Assembly: GCA_905209135.1 (NCBI GenBank)
Contig: CAJLRT010000023.1
Location: 1 to 10,734, forward strand
Source: an uncultured Eubacteriales bacterium
GTDB taxonomy: Bacteria > Bacillota > Clostridia > Oscillospirales > UMGS1783
Direction of reading: 5' to 3'
Length of the DNA: 10,734 bases
How positions within the stretch are numbered: position 1 is the stretch's first letter; each line of letters opens with the position of its first letter. This document shows positions 1 through 6,315 of the stretch, piece by piece. The translations under genes and the position numbers were made by a program. Under the pieces are notes generated by a model, which saw nothing but the letters and a program-made list of their open reading frames with translations, did not search any database and was not told the DNA's origin.

Positions 1-15
1 GTGCTCTTCCGATCT
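1..15 (+). other. Illumina TruSeq read-2 adapter remnant
   Basis: The first 15 bases, GTGCTCTTCCGATCT, are identical to the 3' end of the standard Illumina TruSeq read-2/index adapter. They end exactly at the adapter's ligation junction, which indicates untrimmed adapter at a contig end and not genomic DNA. Any open frame running through these bases is chimeric there. The match is from memory of the adapter sequence, but it is exact over 15 bases and sits at the very edge of the window. Confidence 0.93.
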
Positions 16-122
16 CTGCGCGCCTATGTTCGCAGCCGTCTTGTGCAGCAGGTTTTGGAGCGGCGCGGAGATCGCATCCGGCGGCCGGGCGCTTGGAATT
101 CCGGTAATTGCGCTTTGATTGT
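16..122 (+). other. Probable 3' end of an upstream gene, frame undecided
   Basis: A strong plus-strand terminator begins at 123, so a plus-strand transcription unit should end just before it. The three frames stop at 105-107 (TAA), 116-118 (TGA) and 166-168 (TGA, inside the terminator T-run). The frame ending at 168 gives a basic, helix-like peptide near its start (LRAYVRSRLVQQVLERRG), but it would run through the terminator hairpin. The frame ending at 118 fits the terminator position better. None of the peptides is recognisable, so only the presence of a gene end is suggested, not its identity. Confidence 0.25.
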
Positions 123-166
123 GCGGGAGGGTACCGTAAAAGACGGTAGCCCCCCGCGATTTTTTT
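123..166 (+). terminator. Strong intrinsic terminator
   Basis: The left arm has GCGGG (123-127), a bulged A128, GGG (129-131) and TACCGT (132-137). The loop is AAAAG (138-142). The right arm has ACGGTA (143-148), a bulged G149, then CCCCCC and GC (150-157). This gives about 14 base pairs with one bulge per side, followed by GA and seven T residues (160-166). This is a textbook Rho-independent terminator on the plus strand. It separates the unknown upstream gene from the nrd operon. Confidence 0.85.
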
Positions 167-266
167 GACTTTTTTCCCCTCTGCGGTTTAACGGGCGAGC
201 ACGGCCTAAAATTACGGCGCGCACAGACGGAAAAATTGGTGAGATCGTAGAAAAAACTGTGAGCGC

Positions 267-296
267 TTGACAGGGGGGAACATGGTGGCTTATACT
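267..296 (+). promoter_or_regulatory. Sigma-70-type promoter of nrdDG
   Basis: A perfect -35 hexamer TTGACA (267-272) is followed by -10 TATACT (291-296) with an 18-base spacer. TTATAC at 290-295 gives a 17-base spacer. Transcription would start near 302-304, leaving a leader of roughly 78 bases before nrdD. The -10 element lies inside the first NrdR box, which fits repression by blocking RNA polymerase. Confidence 0.75.
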
Positions 297-339
297 ATAT
301 ATAAACAATAATGGTGGTGCGCAACACAATATAATGACT
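292..339 (+). promoter_or_regulatory. Tandem NrdR boxes upstream of nrdD
   Basis: The NrdR-box consensus is approximately acaCwAtATaTwGtgt. Box 1, ATACTATATATAAACA (292-307), matches 11 of 16 positions, with a nearly perfect left half. Box 2, ACACAATATAATGACT (324-339), matches 13 of 16. Their starts are 32 bp apart, about three helical turns, which is the known spacing of paired NrdR boxes. Box 1 overlaps the -10 element. NrdR is the ATP/dATP-sensing repressor of ribonucleotide reductase operons; its gene is not in the window. Confidence 0.8.
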
Positions 340-380
340 ATCATGCGATGCGGGATAACGACTGAAATGAGGGCAGGACA

Positions 381-2540
381 ATGATAACAAAGATCAGAAA
401 ACGAAACAACGAGATTGTACTGTTCCAGAGCGAAAAGATCACCTGGGCTATTTTCAAGGCGGCCACGGCCGTCGGCGGCGACGATTTCATGCTCGCGCAG
501 AAACTCAGCGACCTTGTCGTCGAGACCGCAAACAGCAATATTGCGGGCGATATTGCGGATGTGGAGGAAATACAGGATATTGTGGAAAAAGTCCTCATCA
601 AAAGCGGGCACGCCCGCACTGCCAAGGCGTTTATCCTGTACCGTGAAAAGCGCCGCGCGGCCCGGGAGTCCAACGCGCTGATCGGCGCGACGATCGATAT
701 GTTTTCCGATTACCTGGACGATAAGGACTGGCAGATTCAGGAAAACGCCAACACGCAGAAATCCATCAACGGTATGAACAACTATGTGCGCGAGACGTTC
801 ACCAAACAGTACTGGCTGCATGAGATTTATCCCGAAGAGGTGCGCCAGGCCCATATGGACGGGGATATCCACCTGCACGACCTGGGCTTTTTCGGCCCCT
901 ATTGCGCGGGCTGGGACCTCAAGCAGCTGCTGATGGACGGTTTTGGCGGCGTAGAGGGCAAGGTGGAGTCCTCCGCGCCCAAGCACCTGCGTTCCTTTCT
1001 GGGGCAGATTGTGAACTCCACGTTCACCACGCAGGGCGAAACTGCAGGCGCGCAGGCCTGGTCGTCGATCGATACCTACTGCGCCCCCTTTATTTATTAT
1101 GACAACATGAGCAGGGAAGAGGTCAAGCAGGCGCTGCAGGAGTTTATCTTCAACATTAACGTGCCGACGCGCGTCGGATTCCAGTGCCCCTTTTCCAACC
1201 TGACGTTCGACATCGTCGTGCCGGAAACCCTCAAGCACGAACACGCCATTGTCGGCGGCCGGATTATGGACAAGACCTACGGCGCGTTCCAGGCGGAAAT
1301 GGATATGTTCAACCAGGCTTTCTGCGAAGTCATGCTGGAGGGCGATGCGAAAGGCCGGGTATTTACTTTCCCCATCCCGACGATCAATGTCACGAAGGAC
1401 TTCGACTGGGACAGCCCCGTTGTCAACAGCTTTATGGAAATCACCTGTAAATACGGCATCCCGTATTTCTCCAACTATATCAATTCCGACCTGAGCCCCG
1501 AGGACGCGCTGTCCATGTGCTGCCGGCTCCGGCTGGACACCAAGGAACTCCGCAAACGCGGCGGCGGCCTGTTCGGCTCCAATCCCATGACCGGCTCCAT
1601 CGGGGTGGTCACGATCAACCTGCCGCGCATCGCCTACATATCCAAATCGCAGCAGGAGTTCAACGCGCGGCTGTGGCGCATGGTACAGACCGCGAAAAAC
1701 AGCCTGGAGATCAAGCGCAAGATCATAGAGGACCAGACCGAGCGGGGGCTGTATCCCTTTTCCGCCCACTATCTGCGCGATGTAAAGGCGCGTACCGGGC
1801 AGTACTGGTACAACCACTTCAACACCATCGGGATTATCGGCATGAACGAAGCGATCCTGAACTTCTATCAGGACGGTTCCGACCTGACCACGGCAAAAGG
1901 CCAGAAGTTTGCCATCGAAACAATGGAATACCTGCGCAAGCTCATCACCGACATCCAGGAGGAAACAGGCCACTACTACAACCTGGAAGCCACGCCGGCG
2001 GAGGGGGCGAGCTACCGACTTGCAAAACTCGACCGGAAAAAGTATCCCGATATCATCACGGCAGGGGAACGGGAAAGCTACTACACCAACTCAACGCAGC
2101 TTCCGGTCGGCTACACGGACGATATTTTCGAGACGATGGACCTGCAGGATGAGCTGCAGAGCATGTATACCGGCGGTACGGTGCTGCACCTCTACCTGGG
2201 CGAGAGCATTTCCGACACCGAGGTGGCAAAGCGCCTGATCCGCAAGATATTCAACCAGTATAAGCTGCCCTATATTTCCCTGACGCCCACGTTCTCCATC
2301 TGCAATGAGCACGGCTACATAAGCGGCGAGCAGTTCGAATGCCCCGTCTGCGGGAAAGAAACGGAGGTCTGGAGCCGCGTCGTGGGCTATCTGCGCCCGG
2401 TCAAAAACTTCCACAAGGGCAAGCGCGAGGAGTACCGGACGCGCGTGAAATACGTCGTGCCCTCCGGCGCCGCGCTGGCGGACGAGCCGGAAGACGCGCC
2501 GGCTGCGTGCGCCGCCGTTTCCGCCCGCGCAGCAAAATGA
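381..2540 (+). CDS. nrdD: Anaerobic ribonucleoside-triphosphate reductase, class III (NrdD)
   Basis: This glycyl-radical enzyme reduces ribonucleoside triphosphates to dNTPs in the cytoplasm without oxygen. The 719-residue length is normal for the family. Residues 1-95 form an ATP-cone, the allosteric dATP/ATP site. The catalytic barrel follows, with C175 in FFGPYCAGWD and a Cys-Cys pair at 380-381 (SMCCRLRLD) that likely includes the thiyl-radical cysteine. The C-terminus has a probable zinc site, C641-x2-H644 with C654-x2-C657. The glycyl radical site is G669 in SRVVGY. After YRTRVKY an Ala-rich tail of about 25 residues seems nonconserved. The start is ATG 381, preceded by a purine-rich GAGGGCAGG; the N-terminus matches the ATP-cone start. 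The stop overlaps the start of nrdG. The promoter carries two NrdR boxes. Confidence 0.97.
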   Translation: MITKIRKRNNEIVLFQSEKITWAIFKAATAVGGDDFMLAQKLSDLVVETANSNIAGDIADVEEIQDIVEKVLIKSGHARTAKAFILYREKRRAARESNALIGATIDMFSDYLDDKDWQIQENANTQKSINGMNNYVRETFTKQYWLHEIYPEEVRQAHMDGDIHLHDLGFFGPYCAGWDLKQLLMDGFGGVEGKVESSAPKHLRSFLGQIVNSTFTTQGETAGAQAWSSIDTYCAPFIYYDNMSREEVKQALQEFIFNINVPTRVGFQCPFSNLTFDIVVPETLKHEHAIVGGRIMDKTYGAFQAEMDMFNQAFCEVMLEGDAKGRVFTFPIPTINVTKDFDWDSPVVNSFMEITCKYGIPYFSNYINSDLSPEDALSMCCRLRLDTKELRKRGGGLFGSNPMTGSIGVVTINLPRIAYISKSQQEFNARLWRMVQTAKNSLEIKRKIIEDQTERGLYPFSAHYLRDVKARTGQYWYNHFNTIGIIGMNEAILNFYQDGSDLTTAKGQKFAIETMEYLRKLITDIQEETGHYYNLEATPAEGASYRLAKLDRKKYPDIITAGERESYYTNSTQLPVGYTDDIFETMDLQDELQSMYTGGTVLHLYLGESISDTEVAKRLIRKIFNQYKLPYISLTPTFSICNEHGYISGEQFECPVCGKETEVWSRVVGYLRPVKNFHKGKREEYRTRVKYVVPSGAALADEPEDAPAACAAVSARAAK

Positions 2541-3199
2541 GGATCGCGGGGCTGTCCAAGCTCACCACCATTGATTTCCCGGGGAAACTCGCCTGTATCC
2601 TGTTTACCGCCGGCTGCAATTACGACTGCGGCTTTTGCCACAACCGCAGCCTGCTGTATACAGACGCCCTGCTGGATGAGAACGAGGTCTGGGCCTTTCT
2701 CCGCAAGCGCGCCGGCCAGCTGGAGGGCATTGTGATCAGCGGGGGGGAGCCGACCCTGCAATGGGATCTGGAAGACGCGGCGCGGCGGATGAAATCGCTC
2801 GGCTACGCCGTCAAGCTGGATACGAACGGAAGCGCTCCCGGAGTTCTGGAAACGCTGCTGTCCGCAAAATTGCTCGACTATGTGGCGATGGACTATAAGG
2901 CGCCGTTGCGCCGTTATCTGGAGATATGCGGGAAAGAGGCCGCAGGCGTGGAAGAGAGCCTGTCTCTGCTTTTTGCCTCCGGCGTTCCGTTCGAACTGCG
3001 CACTACGGTGATCCCGGAGCTGAAGGAGGAGGACCTTGTGGAAATGGCGGGCGCCGTTCCCGTTCTGCCGCGCTATTTTCTGCAGCAGTTCCGGGCCGTG
3101 CCCGGCTATGAAAAGGCGGTTTTGTATAACCGCGCCGATCTGGCGGCTTTCCGGGAACGGATTCTGCCCATGCAGCCGAACGCGCAGCTTCGGGTTTAA
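2537..3199 (+). CDS. nrdG: Anaerobic RNR-activating radical SAM enzyme (NrdG)
   Basis: NrdG reductively cleaves S-adenosylmethionine and installs the glycyl radical on NrdD. The protein is 220 residues. The radical-SAM CxxxCxxC motif is C27, C31, C34 (GCNYDCGFCHN), ligating the 4Fe-4S cluster. The GGEP motif is at 69-72 (ISGGEPTLQ), and a DTNGS strand follows. The opening MRIAGLSKLTTIDFPG is typical of this subgroup. The open frame extends upstream to 2339, but ATG 2537 is chosen because it forms an ATGA overlap with the nrdD stop and gives the normal family length. No clear Shine-Dalgarno sequence precedes it, so translational coupling to nrdD is likely. A hairpin six bases after the stop ends the operon. 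Confidence 0.95.
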   Translation: MRIAGLSKLTTIDFPGKLACILFTAGCNYDCGFCHNRSLLYTDALLDENEVWAFLRKRAGQLEGIVISGGEPTLQWDLEDAARRMKSLGYAVKLDTNGSAPGVLETLLSAKLLDYVAMDYKAPLRRYLEICGKEAAGVEESLSLLFASGVPFELRTTVIPELKEEDLVEMAGAVPVLPRYFLQQFRAVPGYEKAVLYNRADLAAFRERILPMQPNAQLRV

Positions 3200-3204
3200 A
3201 AAGT

Positions 3205-3238
3205 ACAAGCCGTTCTTGCCCTGGCAAGAACGGCTTGT
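3205..3238. terminator. Long hairpin between converging nrdG and mecA; probable bidirectional terminator
   Basis: A perfect 16-base inverted repeat has its left arm at 3205-3220, two bases between arms, and its right arm at 3223-3238. In practice this is a 15-bp stem with a four-base loop. On the plus strand it is followed by TTCAGTGTGTTTT, a weak T-tract. On the minus strand it is followed by TACTTTTTAAA, a better one. The placement between two convergent gene ends and the stem length support termination in both directions, possibly stronger for the minus strand. Confidence 0.7.
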
Positions 3239-3269
3239 TTCAGTGTGTTTTCTGCGAAGGCGGGCCTAA

Positions 3270-3860
3270 CTAACCGGCGACCGTCTGGAGCTTGGACAGC
3301 GCAGCATGCGGGATAACCACCTGGAAATGCTCCTCCATCACGGAGTTCAGGTACCGGCCGCTGAGTTTCTCCCCGTATTCGGACAGGTTTTTGAGTAGCC
3401 GCGTAACGCCTACGTCGTTCATTTCAAGCGTAACGGAAAAACGCAGATAGTAGCCGTCGTTGTATTTATAAAGCGCGCTTTCGTTGAGCGAGATCTGCTG
3501 GCTGTCAAAAAAATGGCAGCAGTCCAGCAGGTCGTTGATCGTATGGAAACGGTATATGTAAGAGCATGTTTCCGCCGCGTCGTCCGCAAACGGCTCTTCC
3601 TCTGCCTGGTCTTTTTTGTATAGTCTCGTTACATAAAGCATAAACCCTCCGTCTCTGCCCGGATAGGCCTCCAGCAGGAGCTTGAAGCCTGTGGGATCAA
3701 ATCCTGTTTCGTCCCGGGCGAAATAAATTGCTCGCCAGAAGATCCGCTGGACCTTCTCGTTGCGGTAATCCATATCCCGATAGTTGATGTTCAACAGCTC
3801 CAGATCGTCGCTTTCAAACGTAATTTTCACTTTGTCGCTCGTCAAAAGTTCCGCCCGCAT
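3270..3860 (-). CDS. mecA: MecA-family adaptor protein for ClpC
   Basis: MecA-type adaptors bind substrates through the N-terminal domain and hand them to the ClpC ATPase through the C-terminal domain. In Bacillus they control competence by driving ComK degradation; the substrate here is unknown. The N-terminal domain covers about residues 1-80 (MRAELLTSDKVKITFESDDL; FDPTGFKLLLEAYPGRDGG), matching the MecA start MKIERI. An acidic linker follows (about 82-98), then the C-terminal domain (100-190) with the ALYKYNDGYYLRFSV pattern and SEYGEKLSG. The frame could start at GTG 3872, but ATG 3860 is preferred: it aligns with the family N-terminus and has GGGTGG eight bases upstream. The length is 196 residues, slightly short. 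It is divergent, so the family call is firmer than the exact function. Confidence 0.8.
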   Translation of the reverse strand: MRAELLTSDKVKITFESDDLELLNINYRDMDYRNEKVQRIFWRAIYFARDETGFDPTGFKLLLEAYPGRDGGFMLYVTRLYKKDQAEEEPFADDAAETCSYIYRFHTINDLLDCCHFFDSQQISLNESALYKYNDGYYLRFSVTLEMNDVGVTRLLKNLSEYGEKLSGRYLNSVMEEHFQVVIPHAALSKLQTVAG

Positions 3861-4207
3861 GTAATCAGCCACCCATCTTTGAAATCCGCATAATTTTATG
3901 TATGTATTACATTATATGCACAATCCGCTTTTTTTGCATTAGGGGATTGATGGAAAACACAAGTTTTCGGGAATTGGCGCGGCAAGTTGGAATTTTGTTC
4001 GACAGCAATGTGGCCCTCCTGCGTGGTTTATCTGAATCCAAAACCGGCGCGTCAAACTTTTCGGCACAGCGGTTTTCATTGCCTTTGCCGTGTTTTCAGC
4101 GGCTTGTTCCGGGCGGTTTTTGCCTGTCCGACGGTGGACCGGAGAATCTTATAAATATCTACAATTTTCCGGTATTAAAAGTTTTAGAAAAACCGCGCGA
4201 TGGAATA
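3861..4207. other. Intergenic stretch without a convincing gene
   Basis: About 350 bases separate the divergent mecA and the GntR-type regulator. Base composition is visibly more AT-rich than the flanking genes. A plus-strand frame from ATG 3950 (AGGGG upstream at 3941-3945) stays open to 4318. It has no recognisable motif and would overlap the regulator's promoter and its first 43 bases, so it is not called. The stretch holds the likely mecA promoter at its left end. No RNA gene or repeat was seen. Confidence 0.5.
3911..3916 (-). promoter_or_regulatory. Candidate -10 element for mecA
   Basis: Read on the minus strand, these bases are a perfect TATAAT, about 50 bases upstream of the preferred mecA ATG. 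No good -35 hexamer is found 16-18 bases further upstream (the 17-base position reads ATGCAA). The surrounding stretch is AT-rich, so a chance match is possible. Confidence 0.35.
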
Positions 4208-4236
4208 TTGAAATACAATTTAGTGGTTGATATAAT
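4208..4236 (+). promoter_or_regulatory. Sigma-70-type promoter of the regulator and probably the downstream cluster
   Basis: TTGAAA (4208-4213) and a perfect TATAAT (4231-4236) are separated by 17 bases. Transcription would start near 4243, about 33 bases before the regulator ATG. An imperfect inverted repeat overlaps the -10 region, as expected for a self-regulated GntR-family promoter. Confidence 0.7.
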
Positions 4237-4254
4237 TTTTATCGTAAACAACTA
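4221..4254 (+). promoter_or_regulatory. Possible operator for the FadR/GntR regulator
   Basis: The left arm TAGTGGTTGA (4221-4230) and right arm TAAACAACTA (4245-4254) are inverted copies matching at 8 of 10 positions. They flank the -10 element with 14 bases between. FadR-type GntR regulators bind short palindromes with GT/AC half-sites and often repress their own promoter. The spacing is wider than the usual compact operator, so this is only a candidate. Confidence 0.35.
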
Positions 4255-4275
4255 TTATTTAAAAGGAAGATCGTT

Positions 4276-5007
4276 ATGTTACAACCAGTCAAAAAGTCCA
4301 GGCTGTCCAGTGAAGTAATCGATCAGATTTCCCAGTCCATTTTGCGTGGGGATTACAAACCGGGGCATAAGCTGCCGCCTGAACGGGATCTTGCGAGCCA
4401 GTTGGGCGTAAGCCGTACCGTAGTCCGTGAAGCCCTCCGCAGCCTTGAGATCATGGGGCTGGTTGAGTCCCAGATCGGCGGCGGCACCTTTGTCAAGGAG
4501 CACACGATCGAGAACGCGCTGACGCCTATCGCAAACTACTTCTCGTCCGACGACAGCGTCGTGGATGAGATCATCGAGACCCGGAAGATTCTTGAGCCGG
4601 AGATGGTCAAGCTTGCTGCGCAGCGCGCGACGCAGGAGGATATCGAACATATCGAGGCGTCGATTGCACAGATGGAGCAGGAGGTCAAAATGGGCCTTTC
4701 CGGCATCAACGGCGACACTGCGTTCCACTTTGCCGTCGCAAACGCCACGCATAACAGCGCCATGCTGAAAATCCTCTCTCTGATCGCCGACCTGCTGCAC
4801 TATACCATGAAAGTCTCCCTGCGGGCCGAGCCCGAGAGGGAAGTGACGATCCAGGGGCACAAAAAGGTGCTGGAGGCGATCAAGGCCAAGGATCCGGTGC
4901 TGGCGAGCGAATACATGCGCGAGCACCTCGAGATGAGCCATGCGCGCATCAAGCGCCACAACGACCTGCTCGGCCGCAGCATCAGCGACGGCCCGGCCGA
5001 ATCTTAA
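4276..5007 (+). CDS. GntR-family transcriptional regulator, FadR subfamily (FCD domain)
   Basis: This is a 243-residue, normal-length DNA-binding regulator. Residues 8-75 are a winged helix-turn-helix with the GntR signature (GHKLPPERDLASQLGVSRT, then VREALRSLEIMGLVE, wing GGGTFV). Residues 95-225 are an all-helical FCD ligand domain. Likely metal ligands are D147, H151, H195 (GHKKVLEAI) and H217 (REHLEMSH), the pattern of metal-binding FCD proteins that sense small carboxylates. ATG 4276 has AAAAGGAAGA upstream. It is the first gene of the plus-strand cluster, 40 bases before malic enzyme, so it probably responds to a substrate or intermediate of that pathway. Family relatives include PdhR (pyruvate) and LldR (lactate), but the ligand here cannot be read from sequence. 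Confidence 0.93.
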   Translation: MLQPVKKSRLSSEVIDQISQSILRGDYKPGHKLPPERDLASQLGVSRTVVREALRSLEIMGLVESQIGGGTFVKEHTIENALTPIANYFSSDDSVVDEIIETRKILEPEMVKLAAQRATQEDIEHIEASIAQMEQEVKMGLSGINGDTAFHFAVANATHNSAMLKILSLIADLLHYTMKVSLRAEPEREVTIQGHKKVLEAIKAKDPVLASEYMREHLEMSHARIKRHNDLLGRSISDGPAES

Positions 5008-5047
5008 GCGTACCAATCCAGATTACAATATAGTAGGAGGAACGAAA

Positions 5048-6220
5048 ATGACTTACGGAGAAAAAGCCATTATCAAGCACAAGGAATGGAAAGGCAAAAT
5101 TAAATATGAAAGCAAGGCCTCTGTTGCGACGGCGGAAGATCTGTCGATCGCATATACGCCTGGCGTAGCCGCTCCCTGCCTGGAGATCAGCAAGGATGTG
5201 GATCTGTCCTATGAATACACCGGCCGCGGCAATCTCGTCGCCGTTATCACCGACGGCACCGCCGTACTGGGCCTGGGCGACATCGGCCCCGAAGCCGGCA
5301 TGCCGGTTATGGAAGGCAAATGCGTCCTGTTTAAAACCTTCGGCGATGTAGACGCCATCCCCCTGTGCGTGCGCAGCAAGAGCGTTGACGATATCGTCAA
5401 GGTCGTATCCCTGCTCGCCGGCAGCTTCGGCGGCATCAACCTCGAAGACATTTCCGCGCCCCGCTGCTTTGAAATTGAGAGAAGGCTCAAGGAAATCTGC
5501 GACATCCCCATTTTCCATGACGACCAGCACGGCACCGCGGTTGTCACCGCCGCCGCCGCGATCAACGCGCTCAAGATTGTCAATAAGAAGCCGGAGGACG
5601 TAACCGTCGTCGTCAACGGCGCCGGCGCTGCGGGCATCGCCTGCTCCCGTCTGCTCCAGGCTCTGGGCGTGAAAGACATCATCCTGCTCAACTCCAAGGG
5701 CATCGTTTACGCGGGCAAGGAGGGCTTGAACTCCGAGCTGCAGCTGTACGCGCCCGAAACCAATCCGAGAATGGTCAAAGGCGGCCTGAAGGAAGCCCTC
5801 GTCGGCGCTGACATCTTCCTCGGCGTATCCGTCCCCGGCATTGTGGACGAGGCGATGGTCAAGTCCATGAACCGCGATCCGATCATCTTTGCCTGCGCCA
5901 ACCCCGTTCCGGAGATCATGCCGGATATCGCAAAGGCCGCCGGCGCGAAGGTCATCGGCACCGGCCGCAGCGACTTCCCGAACCAGATCAACAACGTGCT
6001 CGCGTTCCCGGGCATTTTCAGAGGCACTTTCGACGTGCGCGCCAAGGACATCAACGACGCGATGAAGATTGCGGCGGCCAAGGCGATCGCCGGCCTCGTA
6101 TCCGACGACGAGCTCAACCCGGATTACATCATTCCGAAGCCCTTCGACACCAGAGTCAGAGACGCCGTGGCCAAGGCTGTGGCCCAGGCGGCGAAGGACA
6201 GCGGCGTAGCGCGCGTCTAA
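5048..6220 (+). CDS. NAD(P)-dependent malic enzyme (malate dehydrogenase, oxaloacetate-decarboxylating), short form
   Basis: It oxidatively decarboxylates L-malate to pyruvate, CO2 and NAD(P)H in the cytoplasm. The 390-residue protein is the short bacterial form without the phosphotransacetylase domain of long MaeB. Visible motifs are catalytic-Tyr segment AYTPGVAAPC (Y36), TDGTAVLGLGDIG (68-80), the general-base Lys region EGKCVLFK (K91 or K96), metal site IFHDDQHGTA (155-164), Rossmann loop NGAGAAG (190-196), and SDFPNQINNVLAFPG (308-322). The residue after the second Rossmann strand is Asn (LLNSKG) where relatives usually have Asp, which may affect NAD versus NADP preference. The frame is open from 4940, but ATG 5048 has AGGAGG seven bases upstream and follows the regulator stop. 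Codon use is strongly GC3-biased, suggesting high expression. Confidence 0.95.
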   Translation: MTYGEKAIIKHKEWKGKIKYESKASVATAEDLSIAYTPGVAAPCLEISKDVDLSYEYTGRGNLVAVITDGTAVLGLGDIGPEAGMPVMEGKCVLFKTFGDVDAIPLCVRSKSVDDIVKVVSLLAGSFGGINLEDISAPRCFEIERRLKEICDIPIFHDDQHGTAVVTAAAAINALKIVNKKPEDVTVVVNGAGAAGIACSRLLQALGVKDIILLNSKGIVYAGKEGLNSELQLYAPETNPRMVKGGLKEALVGADIFLGVSVPGIVDEAMVKSMNRDPIIFACANPVPEIMPDIAKAAGAKVIGTGRSDFPNQINNVLAFPGIFRGTFDVRAKDINDAMKIAAAKAIAGLVSDDELNPDYIIPKPFDTRVRDAVAKAVAQAAKDSGVARV

Positions 6221-6233
6221 TTTTGTTTGTCCA

Positions 6234-6275
6234 TGCAACTGAGGAAGCTGCAATTCTTTGCCGCTTCCTCATGCA
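6234..6275 (+). other. Long intercistronic hairpin between malic enzyme and the aldehyde dehydrogenase
   Basis: The outer stem is TGCA (6234-6237) with TGCA (6272-6275), next to a bulged AC. The main stem is TGAGGAAGC (6240-6248) with GCTTCCTCA (6263-6271). After a T/C mismatch, GCAA (6250-6253) pairs with TTGC (6258-6261) around a TTCT loop. The total is about 17 base pairs. It is followed by GCGCTTATTC, not a T-tract, so it is unlikely to be a normal terminator. A role in mRNA processing or stability between operon segments, or partial attenuation, is more plausible. Confidence 0.6.
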
Positions 6276-6315
6276 GCGCTTATTCATATATTTACATACT
6301 TAGGAGGATGTACCC

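Noticed and set aside
367..384. Five-codon leader frame (ATG 367, TGA 382-384) overlapping the nrdD start
   Set aside because: No ribosome site before it and the peptide has no attenuation-type residue run; the overlap is most likely chance.
24..1973. 649-residue open frame on the minus strand opposite nrdD
   Set aside because: It lies antisense to an unambiguous nrdD, runs through the terminator and nearly to the adapter, and has no family motif. Long antisense frames are expected opposite GC-rich genes with biased third positions.
3950..4318. 122-codon plus-strand frame with AGGGG upstream (longer version from 3902)
   Set aside because: No recognisable domain, AT-rich non-coding-like composition, covers the regulator's promoter and overlaps its first 43 bases in another frame.
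5024..5029. TACAAT as a -10 for a separate malic enzyme promoter
   Set aside because: No acceptable -35 hexamer at 16-18 bases upstream (position reads ATCTTA); the short gap suggests cotranscription with the regulator.
4982..6253. 423-residue minus-strand frame opposite malic enzyme
   Set aside because: The malic enzyme motifs are clear on the plus strand; the antisense peptide shows no domain and has the composition of a shadow frame.
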